DNA of 21,261 nucleotides from a virus. Positions 13,431 through 20,790 of this stretch are shown in pieces. The stretch lies in the IMG/VR virus record IMGVR_UViG_3300027749_000532, positions 1 to 21,261 of that record, one strand, 5' to 3'. Within the stretch, counting starts at the first letter, position 1. Each line of letters opens with the position of its first letter. Below the pieces are notes generated by a model. That model ran no database searches and was not told the origin of the DNA. It saw only the letters and a program-made list of their open reading frames with translations. The position numbers and the translations under genes are program-made.

Positions 13431-14577
13431 AGCGAAGTTCCGACCAAAACGAGAATCCAGAGCTAGTGGTTGCAGAATAAGAAAACCCCGGTGGAACAAT
13501 GAATGAAGTACATCCTGTCGATAATCCATTTGTTGTGTCGCTAACCAAATAGCACACAGATACTCCTGCAACAAGGGCGGTCATACTAGAGTTTGTTCCA
13601 GATTGCGCTTTTCCAATATTTACTAAAATTGGTCTGCCGGTGGTGTTGTAGTAGGTCGTATTACTGGTTCTACTACCAGTTACGCTCTGCCAAGTCTGCC
13701 CATACCCAAGCGAACTCATTGCTGTCAGCGCTTGACCGCCTGATCCTTGGATGGTAGATGGCGTAGTAGCCCAAGTACCTGCGGTTGCTTGTGTAGATTG
13801 AATAAAACCAATTACACGATACGCAAGAGATGTTCTGGCTGTTGCTGAATACACTACGTTTGCGCTATCCGCTGCACCAGCACCACCCTCAGCAGTTGTG
13901 GTTATAAGATTTGTTTCATCAAGTTGGTTGCCGCCGCTAATATTTACAGCCGCTAATTCAATTGTTCCAGCATTATTAAGAGCAATCACCACAATTCTAG
14001 ATTGTTGGGCGCTCACTGTTCCAAGAGTTGAACCACTAGAAATAACTAAATTTGCAGGCGTACCGCTCACAGTAGTTACTGTGCCGCTTCCAAGAGTTGT
14101 AGAACGAAAATCTAAATTTAGTAGAGACGCCGAAATTGTTAACGCATTAGCAGCAACTGATGCTGAAATGGGTTGTATTTGAGCAACATTTGCATATATT
14201 GTGGCTGGGTTAAGCAATTCCCAGTTGCTATTTATGCCATCGTATTGCAGTATTATCACATGCCCGTTGCCTGCAATCTCTCCTATTTTTAAAGGTTGAT
14301 TGTTTGTCTTAACTATTGTTGCAGCAGTGAACCCGTTAGGTGAAAACGTAGGAGTTGTGGTTGTGTTAGCAAATCCTGCTCTCACGTACAGCGTTAATCC
14401 ACTGACAAGCGCGGTTACGGCTGGCGTGTAAGTTGCCGTCAGAGCATCAGATGTTCCTCCTGCCGTGGAGTACAAAGCCTGCGATTGAATGTCAACGGCA
14501 AAGTTAAAGTTGTCATCCAGCGTAGACAGCGCCAACGGGCCTGTTTGACTGGCATAAACATTAGGGTAATAAGACAT
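13429..14577 (-). CDS. Tail fibre / receptor-binding protein candidate, 382 aa
   Basis: The N terminus, SYYPNVYASQTGPLALSTLDDNFN, is typical of phage fibres that anchor to the tail. A Thr/Ala/Gly-rich beta region follows, including a strand block with GNGHVIILQYDGINSNWELLNP at about 104-125. The rest is Ser/Thr-rich beta strands, and the C-terminal tip has a VCYLV...GCTSFIVPPGFSYS pattern, with two Cys flanking a loop, and ends FSFWSELR. The PPGxSYSA...WxELR ending is common on phage receptor-binding tips. It should recognise the host surface. It overlaps the previous gene at TAATG and is followed by an XkdW-like gene, which supports the fibre call. Confidence 0.7.
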   Translation of the reverse strand: MSYYPNVYASQTGPLALSTLDDNFNFAVDIQSQALYSTAGGTSDALTATYTPAVTALVSGLTLYVRAGFANTTTTPTFSPNGFTAATIVKTNNQPLKIGEIAGNGHVIILQYDGINSNWELLNPATIYANVAQIQPISASVAANALTISASLLNLDFRSTTLGSGTVTTVSGTPANLVISSGSTLGTVSAQQSRIVVIALNNAGTIELAAVNISGGNQLDETNLITTTAEGGAGAADSANVVYSATARTSLAYRVIGFIQSTQATAGTWATTPSTIQGSGGQALTAMSSLGYGQTWQSVTGSRTSNTTYYNTTGRPILVNIGKAQSGTNSSMTALVAGVSVCYLVSDTTNGLSTGCTSFIVPPGFSYSATTSSGFSFWSELR

Positions 14578-16325
14578 TAGAACCTCGCTCTTAGTTCGGT
14601 TTCAAACTGGATACCTGTCATCGTCCAGTTGGGTGATGTACTTGTTATCGTTAAAGATATGTACTTTCCCCACATCTGCGCATCATAACGGTATAGGTAG
14701 TAACCCAATGACGGGTTGCCCCAAGACACGGGCGCGTTGCTTGCATTTATCCATCCAACAACAGTGTTGGTGTTGTTTACCCACAATACTGTCGTGTAAT
14801 TGCTGAGAGTAACAGTTGGAGATGTTGCGTTCTCAGAATCAACAGCAACAGTCATGCTGTTGCCACTTGCAGCACTCAGAATAGCTTCCACGCCAAATTT
14901 CAGCGCAACCTTGTCCCTGATGATGTTGCCCATTCCGTACAAAGCAGGCTGGATGTAGCTTGAAATTGCAGTGGTGGAGTTTTTATACGCTTGTTGTAAA
15001 TTTGTGCCTGTAGTTGTAAACAACACAGCAGACCCGCTGACGGGAATAGATGTAACAAACGTCGTTGCGTTTTGAGAAGTAAAGAACCACTTCTTGTCAA
15101 AGTACACGGCCTGCACCCACCGCCCACCGCCTGTGCCATACGGGAATGTGCTGCTGACATAAAAATTAAACGCAGCGCAGAGAATGTTGTATATCAACAC
15201 CTGTCCTGCGCTTACCGTCTTGGTAAAGTCTATGTAAGGGAAAACCCCGTCAAGCGCGTCGCTAAGTTTGGATGTAGTAGAGCCAACCAAGGCGTATACA
15301 CCGTAACGGTTCATGAACACGATAGACCGGAAATACGGCATCAGGGCGTAAGGCAGATCTGTACCTACGCTGGCGCTGATGTTTGTGTTGGTGAACAACG
15401 TAGAACCATCTGTGGTGCTAACGCGAACATCCGAAATCACGTTGATGCTGTCCGTGCCAAACACATACAAGAAGTTGTTAGCGCTAACAATCTGAGTGAT
15501 GTTGCCAATCAGCGTGGAGTCATTAAAAATAATGTTTCCAGCCGATTTGCTGATGAAATCATTGTTTGTGCCAGAAGCGGTGTAATACAACACCCTTCCA
15601 TTGGCAATCCAAACCCGCCCCGCATACGATGCTATGCAATTGCCTGGTTGAAAAATCACGCTTGCGGTAATTGTTTGTCCGCTGCCTGCACCACCCAAGG
15701 TCACTGTAGGCACGCTGGTGTAACCTGTGCCTGGCGTAAGACCTGTGCCATATGCAGAGACGGTTGTAATTGCGCCTCCCGTTATGGTCAACGCAATAAC
15801 CGCGTCTGTTCCACCAGTCTGGTTATGCACACCAACGCTAACGGTAGTTGTTGCCCCGTATCCAGTTCCGGTTCCCGACAAAGCAAAACTAAGAGAGCCA
15901 ACCTTAACAAGGTTTATGCCATCCCATTGGAAGTACCCGTTGACTGGATCAATGATGATGATGAGTGAGTTGTACCACTGGCTTGACTCTACGCCCGATG
16001 TGGAGAACGTACCGGCAGAACCGATAGTTGTAGTTGTTCCGCTAGGCACAGACACTTGCACCGCAGAGCCATCTGACAAAAACGCTATGTAATAGTTGTT
16101 AGTACCAATGTTGCCGTAGGTGGCATAAACAACACTAGCAGCAAACGTAACGCTGCCAACAGTTGCAGGAGCAGGAACAACGCGCACGTTGGCGTGACCG
16201 ATAGGCATGGCATTTTCTAGCCACGAAAACTCCTCTTCCTTGATCGCGGTGCGATTGGCTTTGGTGTTAACGCCTACAAAGTCTTTAACAACTTTGTAAT
16301 CTTTCTTTTGCTCCTGAACTGCCAT
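14577..16325 (-). CDS. Propeller-like tail protein, 582 aa (tail hub / packaged-DNA stabilisation type)
   Basis: The N terminus contains VVKDFVGVNTKANRTAIKEE then WLENAMPIGHANVRVVPAPA, a start shared by a family of short-tailed phage tail proteins. Further on are repeated blade-like strands: SLIIIIDPVNGYFQWDG, RVWIANGRVLYYTASG, FLYVFGTDSINVISD, SIVFMNRYGVYALVG and GRWVQAVYFDKKWFFTS. A beta-propeller is therefore likely, as in P22 gp10-like nozzle or stabilisation proteins; this is inference by pattern. A Gly/Thr repeat insert interrupts the blades at about 151-223. The C terminus ends MTGIQFETELRARF, typical of proteins that pack the tail tip. It starts 2 bases after the upstream stop. Confidence 0.65.
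   Translation of the reverse strand: MAVQEQKKDYKVVKDFVGVNTKANRTAIKEEEFSWLENAMPIGHANVRVVPAPATVGSVTFAASVVYATYGNIGTNNYYIAFLSDGSAVQVSVPSGTTTTIGSAGTFSTSGVESSQWYNSLIIIIDPVNGYFQWDGINLVKVGSLSFALSGTGTGYGATTTVSVGVHNQTGGTDAVIALTITGGAITTVSAYGTGLTPGTGYTSVPTVTLGGAGSGQTITASVIFQPGNCIASYAGRVWIANGRVLYYTASGTNNDFISKSAGNIIFNDSTLIGNITQIVSANNFLYVFGTDSINVISDVRVSTTDGSTLFTNTNISASVGTDLPYALMPYFRSIVFMNRYGVYALVGSTTSKLSDALDGVFPYIDFTKTVSAGQVLIYNILCAAFNFYVSSTFPYGTGGGRWVQAVYFDKKWFFTSQNATTFVTSIPVSGSAVLFTTTGTNLQQAYKNSTTAISSYIQPALYGMGNIIRDKVALKFGVEAILSAASGNSMTVAVDSENATSPTVTLSNYTTVLWVNNTNTVVGWINASNAPVSWGNPSLGYYLYRYDAQMWGKYISLTITSTSPNWTMTGIQFETELRARF
15657..15875 (-). repeat. Gly-Tyr-Thr repeat insert in the propeller-like tail protein
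   Basis: Codons for residues 151-223 encode GTGTGYGATTTVSVG and then GGAITTVSAYGTGLTPGTGY followed by TSVPTVTLGGAGSG. The segment lies between two propeller-like strands (GYFQWDG before, YAGRVWIANGRV after), so it looks like an inserted module. The same motif recurs in the unrelated 368-aa virion protein at 19675-20781. Confidence 0.6.
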
Positions 16326-16327
16326 GC

Positions 16328-16471
16328 TTACTTCTTAGCAGTGCGTTTTGCGCGTCGGAATGACGCAGCAGTAGGATAGCCCTTCTGCCCAGGACGTTTC
16401 GCAGGCAAACCGGCTTTGCGGCGTTTGCTGATGTTGTAGTACAGCCCACGTTTTGCTTTTGGCGTTTTCAT
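16328..16471 (-). CDS. Very basic mini-protein, 47 aa
   Basis: A 47-residue frame begins MKTPKAKRGLYYNISKRRKA and ends RRAKRTAKK. It has 17 Lys/Arg and no acidic residue. Its ATG overlaps the stop of the previous gene (ATGA), and it ends 2 bases before the propeller-like gene, filling exactly the space between them. The pattern KTPKxKRGLYxNIxxKR...RPGxKGxPTAAxFxxAxKTAKK recurs among tiny phage late proteins. Given its charge it may bind packaged DNA or an acidic partner; this is inference. A different-frame reading at 16335-16535 looks like a shadow. Confidence 0.7.
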   Translation of the reverse strand: MKTPKAKRGLYYNISKRRKAGLPAKRPGQKGYPTAASFRRAKRTAKK

Positions 16472-16698
16472 CTGCACCCCCAACGTTTACGTGCGGCTTT
16501 GCCGCGCTCACCTGTCCAGCTTTTGCTTCTGGCACAGAACGATTTGTGTCTTGGCCCCGACTTCTGTGGAGCCTTCAAATTGCTTCCAGTAGATCTGTTG
16601 TACTTGGCCCTGCCTTTCGCAGTCAAGCCCCCGCCCTTGCGGACAGATTGTTTTTCACCCCTGCCGACAGATAGGTTGGGGCCTTTCTTTCTAGCCAT
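16468..16698 (-). CDS. Basic small protein with KGGGLTAKGRAKYNR motif (DUF6321-like), 76 aa
   Basis: The 76-residue product has 23 Lys/Arg and only two Glu. Its centre is KGGGLTAKGRAKYNRSTGSN followed by LKAP, then RHKSFCARSKSW and a final AARKRWGCR with two Cys. I associate this KGGGLxAKGRxKYNR...SFCAR...RRWxC pattern with the family named DUF6321, found in many phages and large viruses; the name should be checked. The function is unknown; nucleic-acid binding is plausible from charge. The ATG at 16698 overlaps the upstream peptidase gene by 8 bases; a longer in-frame start at 16722 would deepen the overlap and adds unconserved residues. It ends in an ATGA overlap with the next basic mini-gene. 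Confidence 0.75.
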   Translation of the reverse strand: MARKKGPNLSVGRGEKQSVRKGGGLTAKGRAKYNRSTGSNLKAPQKSGPRHKSFCARSKSWTGERGKAARKRWGCR

Positions 16699-17119
16699 AC
16701 AAGCGCGTACCTTCTTTGTCAATGATTAGCACTTGACCACGGGGTGCGCTGGTTTCTTCGTTTGGCACAGAAATGTGCGTCCAGCGGTCAAACTCTCGAA
16801 TGAGTTGGTCATACGGCAACTTGGCAGTCATTATTGCCTTTACCACTTCATCAGGCGTCATGCCTGGCACTCGTAGGTCTGCCGCACAGCCGATCCTATG
16901 TTGGCTGGTGTCTTTAGACCCAACGGCATCATTGACTTTTTTTGACCTGAAAGCGGAGTTGACCATGATGGGCTTTCCTCCAAGTACCGTTTTGACGTTT
17001 TCAAGAAACGCTGCAAGGCGTCGAAGGTTTGCAAGTTCTGTTTCATTAGGCGTGTTCTCAAACTCACGATGGTCTGTGTGAGTCAACTCTTCTAGAGTAA
17101 AGTGTTCAGTCAGATTCAT
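16691..17119 (-). CDS. Peptidase M15-type endolysin (peptidoglycan peptidase), 142 aa
   Basis: The fold markers are clear: an N-terminal MNLTEHFTLEELTHTDH start, the substrate strand PIMVNSAFRSKKVND, the zinc motif SQHRIGCAAD (SxHxxGxAxD, ligands His74 and Asp81), and the third ligand His115 in RWTHIS. This is the M15 family (Peptidase_M15_3-like), which cuts peptide cross-links or stems of peptidoglycan. It has no signal peptide, so release should depend on a holin, and the adjacent 17116-17610 gene is the best candidate. The ATG overlaps that gene's stop (ATGA), coupling the two. It could be an endolysin or, less likely, a virion-borne wall peptidase. Confidence 0.85.
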   Translation of the reverse strand: MNLTEHFTLEELTHTDHREFENTPNETELANLRRLAAFLENVKTVLGGKPIMVNSAFRSKKVNDAVGSKDTSQHRIGCAADLRVPGMTPDEVVKAIMTAKLPYDQLIREFDRWTHISVPNEETSAPRGQVLIIDKEGTRLYG

Positions 17120-17610
17120 TTGATGGCATCCTTCATCGCGTCGGTCTTGTCTTTGCTGGACTTAGAACTGCCGTAAAAAAAACTGATGATGGTAGCCACA
17201 GCAGTGCCAAGCAGGAAGCCCAAGATGATGTTGCCAAAATCTTTTCCGGAAGCCGGAACTTGACCAAAAGTAATCGCGAAGAAATAGGCCATTGAGCCAA
17301 CGCTCCAGAACCAAGCAAACCAGTAGATGAAGTGCTTGGCAAACTTGTCGTCTTGTTGCAAGGAGGTTTCCTGCATGTGACGCGCTGAATCTCGGTCAGC
17401 GTTCTCAAGTTCAAACTGGCGCAGGTCTAATTCTGCAAGTTTTTTTGCAGCTTCTGGATCGCCAGCAATGGCAGTTGCAACAGCTTTAACGTCGTCAGCC
17501 ACGCCAAACTTATCAGCAAGAGCGGTAATAGCGAGACCACCGAGAGGGCCGCCGACAGCAGTAGCAACAGCAGGTGCAATGCCTTTAAGAATATTGAGTA
17601 GTTCATCCAT
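17116..17610 (-). CDS. Holin candidate (GTA_holin_3TM-like), 164 aa
   Basis: The N terminus (10-31) is a hydrophobic amphipathic helix with AVGGPLGGLAITALADKFGV, matching the start of the three-TM holin group named after gene transfer agents. Middle residues 55-90 are charged and helical. Two strong transmembrane segments lie at about 94-114 (FIYWFAWFWSVGSMAYFFAI) and 125-146 (FGNIILGFLLGTAVATIISFF), followed by a Lys-rich tail. It should form or trigger membrane holes that let the adjacent M15 peptidase reach the wall. It starts 1 base after the previous stop and overlaps the peptidase gene by 4 bases. Confidence 0.75.
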   Translation of the reverse strand: MDELLNILKGIAPAVATAVGGPLGGLAITALADKFGVADDVKAVATAIAGDPEAAKKLAELDLRQFELENADRDSARHMQETSLQQDDKFAKHFIYWFAWFWSVGSMAYFFAITFGQVPASGKDFGNIILGFLLGTAVATIISFFYGSSKSSKDKTDAMKDAIK

Positions 17611-17611
17611 G

Positions 17612-18079
17612 TCATTTCCTCATAAAGTCTACGTATTCTGCCGTTCCCCATGCGACTATAGTAATAATCAGCGCGGCTAGTGCAGCCAGCAGCACAACTT
17701 CCACTACTTCTCCAATCTCTTTTTTTTGCTTTGCTTTTGTTTTTTCAACCGCAGCCTCTTGAGCTTTGCGGTCATGAACAATCTTGTTGCGCTCGCGCAG
17801 TATGGCCTCCCAAGTGTCGGCGTTGCCAGACCAGATCAGCATTTGCTTTAGCTCGTCTTCAGCGTCTTGCAACTGCTTGGCCTTCATCACGATCTCAACA
17901 GCGCGAGCAGTATCTGACTTTCCAGGCTTTACGGCAGCTTTTGCCACAACGTCCTTGGCCTCAAAGAACTTCATCAAGTCACCAGAGATAGCTCCAATGT
18001 CTTTGCCCATTTTAATTGCAGCCTGCACCCCTTTGATTGCGGCTTGTGCGGCAGCAAAAGCGGTGAAAGGATCAATCAT
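17612..18079 (-). CDS. Single-pass membrane protein near the lysis genes, 155 aa
   Basis: The N-terminal 35 residues are Ala/Ile-rich and amphipathic (DPFTAFAAAQAAIKGVQAAI). The middle is helical, with EDELKQMLIWSGNADTWEAI at about 74-93, and a Lys/Arg/Glu-rich stretch lies at 94-122. One transmembrane segment is at about 124-146 (VVEVVLLAALAALIITIVAW), ending in a short tail. Proteins of this layout recur next to phage holins, but I know of no proven role. Spanin-like, antiholin or virion roles are possible; no lipobox or outer-membrane partner is seen. It starts in a TAATG overlap with the previous small membrane gene, so three membrane proteins are coupled in a row. Confidence 0.6.
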   Translation of the reverse strand: MIDPFTAFAAAQAAIKGVQAAIKMGKDIGAISGDLMKFFEAKDVVAKAAVKPGKSDTARAVEIVMKAKQLQDAEDELKQMLIWSGNADTWEAILRERNKIVHDRKAQEAAVEKTKAKQKKEIGEVVEVVLLAALAALIITIVAWGTAEYVDFMRK

Positions 18080-18294
18080 TAGTGGCCTATAAATTTCTTA
18101 AACATTTCAGCAGCAAAACCTGGGCCAAGTAAAACGACACCACCAATCGCATACAAGATGTATTCAATCTTTTGCATGCGTTTTTCTCCGTTTGCAAGAG
18201 CTGCTTGTATGCCTTCGTAACGCTCTGCGCATACGGCTTCATGTACGCTCAAACGCTTGTCGTTGTCGTTTATCGTGCTTTGCAGATCGTCCAT
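18079..18294 (-). CDS. Small XhlA-like membrane protein, 71 aa
   Basis: The N-terminal 40 residues are charged and helical (DKRLSVHEAVCAERYEGIQA, then NGEKRMQKIE), and one transmembrane segment sits at about 44-62 (YILYAIGGVVLLGPGFAAE) before a short basic tail. This soluble coiled helix plus C-terminal membrane anchor resembles XhlA/hemolysin-like phage proteins that assist lysis. The family call is weak because length and composition dominate. It lies directly downstream of the adaptor gene (2-base gap) and overlaps the next membrane-protein gene by one TAATG junction, which ties it to the lysis cassette. Confidence 0.55.
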   Translation of the reverse strand: MDDLQSTINDNDKRLSVHEAVCAERYEGIQAALANGEKRMQKIEYILYAIGGVVLLGPGFAAEMFKKFIGH

Positions 18295-18296
18295 GT

Positions 18297-18926
18297 TTAT
18301 CCCATAAGGTAGGGTGTTGTGATGCGTCGAGTAAACACAGAAGCAAGAACGGCCTTCACCTGGTTCTTGTATTCTTGGCTAAAAATTTCTGACTCTCCGT
18401 AGGCTTGTTCTTTGTACTTGGCCTTGTGGCAAGCGTAGAACGCCACAGGCGTTGTGTACGGGTCAGGAATGGTTTCTGTGGGCGCAGCAGTAGTCAGTGC
18501 CGTAGGCATGATGACCGTGTCCAACTCTACGCTGTATGTCTGGTCTGGCACGGGGCCAAGATAAATGCTGGTCTGCCCGTACATCGAGTAAGCAATCGGC
18601 CTGCCAATGTAGTTTTGGTAGTAACGCAGCCGTGCGTTGAAATCGGTGAACGGCAAATACTGCAACGCAATCCTGGTGTTACCCCAGATCAAGTTGAAGT
18701 TGATGATGTCTAGTGTGCTTGTGCCGCTTGGCAGAGAGCTAGTGAGCAGAACTTCTTGGTTCTGAACTACTGAAGATGTTTGGTAAGTACGCAGACAGCC
18801 AGTGTCGCGCACCAAACGAACTCTACCCTGATTGATGTAATCAGTTAGTTCGCTGTCGGAGTAAAAGTTGCCATTCGCATCATGCAGCAATCTCCGGCAT
18901 TCGGTGATGTAATCAGAGAGTACCAT
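18297..18926 (-). CDS. Head-tail adaptor / connector protein candidate, 209 aa
   Basis: The product opens with a helical part (LSDYITECRRLLHDANGNFY then SDSELTDYINQGRVRLVRDTG), the usual start of phage adaptor proteins of the gp6/P22 gp4-like helical kind. A beta region follows with LPFTDFNARLRYYQNYIGRP and TSIYLGPVPDQTYSVELDTV. The C-terminal helices carry TPVAFYACHKAKYKEQAYGE then a QEYKNQVKAVL segment. It would sit below the portal and close the filled head. Position two genes after the decoration-like proteins fits. GAGG precedes the ATG. The call rests on pattern and gene order; a tail-completion protein is the alternative. Confidence 0.7.
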   Translation of the reverse strand: MVLSDYITECRRLLHDANGNFYSDSELTDYINQGRVRLVRDTGCLRTYQTSSVVQNQEVLLTSSLPSGTSTLDIINFNLIWGNTRIALQYLPFTDFNARLRYYQNYIGRPIAYSMYGQTSIYLGPVPDQTYSVELDTVIMPTALTTAAPTETIPDPYTTPVAFYACHKAKYKEQAYGESEIFSQEYKNQVKAVLASVFTRRITTPYLMG

Positions 18927-18941
18927 TTATGCCTCATGATG

Positions 18942-19268
18942 TTATGCGGCTTTTTGAACAAGACCAGTCCTACGCTGTTTAGGCGCAGGAACTGGCTTTG
19001 AGTCAACCACGGGGGATAGGACGTGGACGTTGGGACGTGTTGAAGAAAAAGAAAAGCAAGCTAGGCGGTCTTTGGCCTTTTGCAATTCGGTGTTGTTCAA
19101 CATCCATCCGAGCCGCCGCAAATGCGGCTCTTTGTTATCTTCACCAAACCCAAACACATGGTTACAAACAACGGGAGGCACTTCTATAGGGACACCTTTG
19201 GCAAACAAGTATCGCTTGCCATCGTATCCGTCTTCTAGATCGTGTTCACTGTTATTTGTAACCCACAT
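18942..19268 (-). CDS. Small virion-region protein, 108 aa
   Basis: The start is taken as ATG at 19268, 1 base after the upstream stop (TAACATG), giving MWVTNNSEHDLEDGYDGKRY. The longer in-frame ATG at 19382 lies inside the preceding gene and yields an unlikely Arg/Leu/Thr-rich leader. The pattern D(G/R)YDGxxYxFxxGxPxxVPxxVxxHxFGFG, then LxRLGW, is common in small proteins coded between capsid and adaptor genes in short-tailed phages, with no known function. The C terminus is Pro/Lys/Arg-rich and probably disordered. A minor head or neck component is the best guess. Confidence 0.65.
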   Translation of the reverse strand: MWVTNNSEHDLEDGYDGKRYLFAKGVPIEVPPVVCNHVFGFGEDNKEPHLRRLGWMLNNTELQKAKDRLACFSFSSTRPNVHVLSPVVDSKPVPAPKQRRTGLVQKAA

Positions 19269-19269
19269 G

Positions 19270-19665
19270 TTAAGCCGTAAGAATGTCGCCGTAGATGTAC
19301 AGGTCAACTGTGGCTGCTGCGCCTTGAGCCGTGCCAACGTTGATGTACAAATAAGCCTGAGAGAATGCATTCGTGGACGCAATGCTCAAGTCTTGTACAA
19401 CAGCAGACGATGCCAAAGCAGGAGTTACCGAAGTAACAATTGCCGTACCACCAGCAGATGCCGCAGTGCGAACCGTAAACCGAGCCGTCGTCGGGTTGAT
19501 AGACCCGTTGGTCATTGCAATTGCGCGAATCCGAAACTTAGTAGGGGTATCGGCAAAAGCAACAAACGTGTCGCCCGTTGTGTTCAAGTCCAAACCAGCA
19601 ACAACAGCTAGCAGAATGCTACCAAATTGACTCGGCAGTTTGTTTGCAACTCTAGAGCTAGACAT
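19270..19665 (-). CDS. Small head-decoration-like virion protein, 131 aa
   Basis: The product is Ala/Thr/Ser-rich with regular short beta strands: GSILLAVVAGLDLNTTGDTF, KFRIRAIAMTNGSINPTTAR, SQAYLYINVGTAQGAAATVD and LYIYGDIL. There is no Cys or Trp. This reads as a single beta-sandwich, as expected for a capsid decoration or minor head protein. The gene follows the repeat-rich virion gene with AAGGAA before the ATG and precedes the 108-aa gene by one base. Decoration is inferred from size, beta pattern and nearness to the capsid gene; a tail or neck role is not excluded. Confidence 0.6.
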   Translation of the reverse strand: MSSSRVANKLPSQFGSILLAVVAGLDLNTTGDTFVAFADTPTKFRIRAIAMTNGSINPTTARFTVRTAASAGGTAIVTSVTPALASSAVVQDLSIASTNAFSQAYLYINVGTAQGAAATVDLYIYGDILTA

Positions 19666-19674
19666 GGTATTTCC

Positions 19675-20781
19675 TTAAATGGTTTGCAGATACACGGTGT
19701 CAGATACGCCGCCAAATGTATTTGCAACTGTGCCGGTTGTTGTGCCAAATGCTGCTGACGTAGGAATGACGCCCGTATAAGCAGAGGCAACTTGGAACAA
19801 ACCATTGTCGGTCAGTGTTGCAGCCCAAGCCGTTGTAGAGGAACAAGTTACATAACCAGTAGCGGGACGAGGCACAAAAATACCTGTGCTGATTGCTGGG
19901 TTGGTCAACACAGAAGTGCCAGCAGTAATGTTTGATGTTGCAACAAATGGAGCGGTTGCAGCATTTGTGTAACCAGTTCCGCCGGTTGTAGCAGAAGTCA
20001 ACAAACTCATGCACATCACGGCAGTAGCCGCAGTGGTAGATGCTGGAGCAAACGACATGGTAGGAACAGAAGTCATGTTCGCGCCATTGTTGTTAATCGT
20101 AACAGCAGTAACGGTTCCAGAGCCTACCAACGTAGAGTTGATAGTCAACACCGCTCCAGTACCAGTAGTGTCACCGTTAGCGTTAACCACAGTGATAGTA
20201 GGAGCAGCAGTGTATCCAGCTCCTTGGTTGGTGACAGAGACAGAGTTAATAGCTCCGCCAGAAATGGTGCAAGTTGCTGTTGCCTGTACTCCGCCAGCAG
20301 GAGGAGCAGAAATAATCAGAATGGGTGCGCGCAAGTAATTCAAACCAGCGGTTGTAATCGTAACGGTTGTGTTAATAGCGCCGCCAACAATTACGTTGCC
20401 AGTTGCCAACACGCTACCGCCGCCAGCCGAAAATGTAACGCTAGGAGAAGCAGCAGTTCCAAGAGCGGTAGCCGACGGATAAATTCCGTTGGTGTAACCA
20501 GAGCCAGCAGTTGTGATGACAGCGCCAACAACCGTACCAGTCATGTTAATCAGACGGACGTTGCTTCCGTCAGATGTAACAATGGTTGGTGCAGATTGTG
20601 CAGATGCTTCTACAAAACGCCACGTTTGCTGGACTCCGTCAAATTGCTGTACAGCAGTGTAGGGGCCAAGGTGAGCAGAATATTGACCGCTTGGAACAGT
20701 GTAAACCTGACCAGAAGCCAGATTGATGGGCGTGTTGGGCCAGTTAGTGCCACGAACGCCAAAACCCATTTGATTAATCAT
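19675..20781 (-). CDS. Gly/Thr-rich repeat virion protein next to the capsid gene, 368 aa
   Basis: The N-terminal domain (1-60) has GFGVRGTNWPNTPINLASGQ, followed by VYTVPSGQYSAHLGPYTAVQ and WRFVEA. A repeat array then covers about 86-272, with units of the form VTTAGSGYTxxPTVTxxxG separated by 40-55 residues. A C-terminal domain (about 300-368) ends DTVYLQTI and contains GYVTCSSTTAWAATLTDNGL. The array suggests stacked beta structure, as in fibres or head appendages. An exact AAGGAG lies 9 bases before the ATG and overlaps the stop of the capsid gene. Its location directly after the capsid gene favours a capsid-surface or head-fibre role; this is inference. Confidence 0.65.
   Translation of the reverse strand: MINQMGFGVRGTNWPNTPINLASGQVYTVPSGQYSAHLGPYTAVQQFDGVQQTWRFVEASAQSAPTIVTSDGSNVRLINMTGTVVGAVITTAGSGYTNGIYPSATALGTAASPSVTFSAGGGSVLATGNVIVGGAINTTVTITTAGLNYLRAPILIISAPPAGGVQATATCTISGGAINSVSVTNQGAGYTAAPTITVVNANGDTTGTGAVLTINSTLVGSGTVTAVTINNNGANMTSVPTMSFAPASTTAATAVMCMSLLTSATTGGTGYTNAATAPFVATSNITAGTSVLTNPAISTGIFVPRPATGYVTCSSTTAWAATLTDNGLFQVASAYTGVIPTSAAFGTTTGTVANTFGGVSDTVYLQTI
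19966..20526 (-). repeat. Five-fold degenerate VTTAGSGYT repeat in the 368-aa virion protein
   Basis: Residues near 86 (GAVITTAGSGYTN), 139 (TVTITTAGLNYLRAP), 179 (NSVSVTNQGAGYTAAPTITV), 225 (TAVTINNNGANMTSVPTMSF) and 262 (TSATTGGTGYTNA) share one pattern. The copies differ at DNA level. A similar unit is present at 15657-15875 in the propeller-like tail gene. Confidence 0.65.
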
Positions 20782-20790
20782 ATTGTGCTA

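Noticed and set aside
15072-15968. A 298-codon open frame on the + strand opposite the propeller-like tail gene
   Set aside because: Its product is rich in Cys, Arg and odd residues with no domain pattern, it lies wholly antisense to a well-supported gene, and such frames arise by codon bias.
16335-16535. A 66-codon - strand frame across the two basic mini-genes
   Set aside because: It conflicts with the 47- and 76-aa frames, which have neat ATGA coupling, recognisable motifs and exact fit to the flanking genes.
18927-19382. Longer in-frame starts, such as ATG at 19382 for the 108-aa gene
   Set aside because: The extra residues fall inside the preceding gene and look like out-of-frame translation; the start at 19268 sits one base after the upstream stop. 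The same reasoning removes starts at 439, 1643, 2415, 6147, 11437 and 16722.
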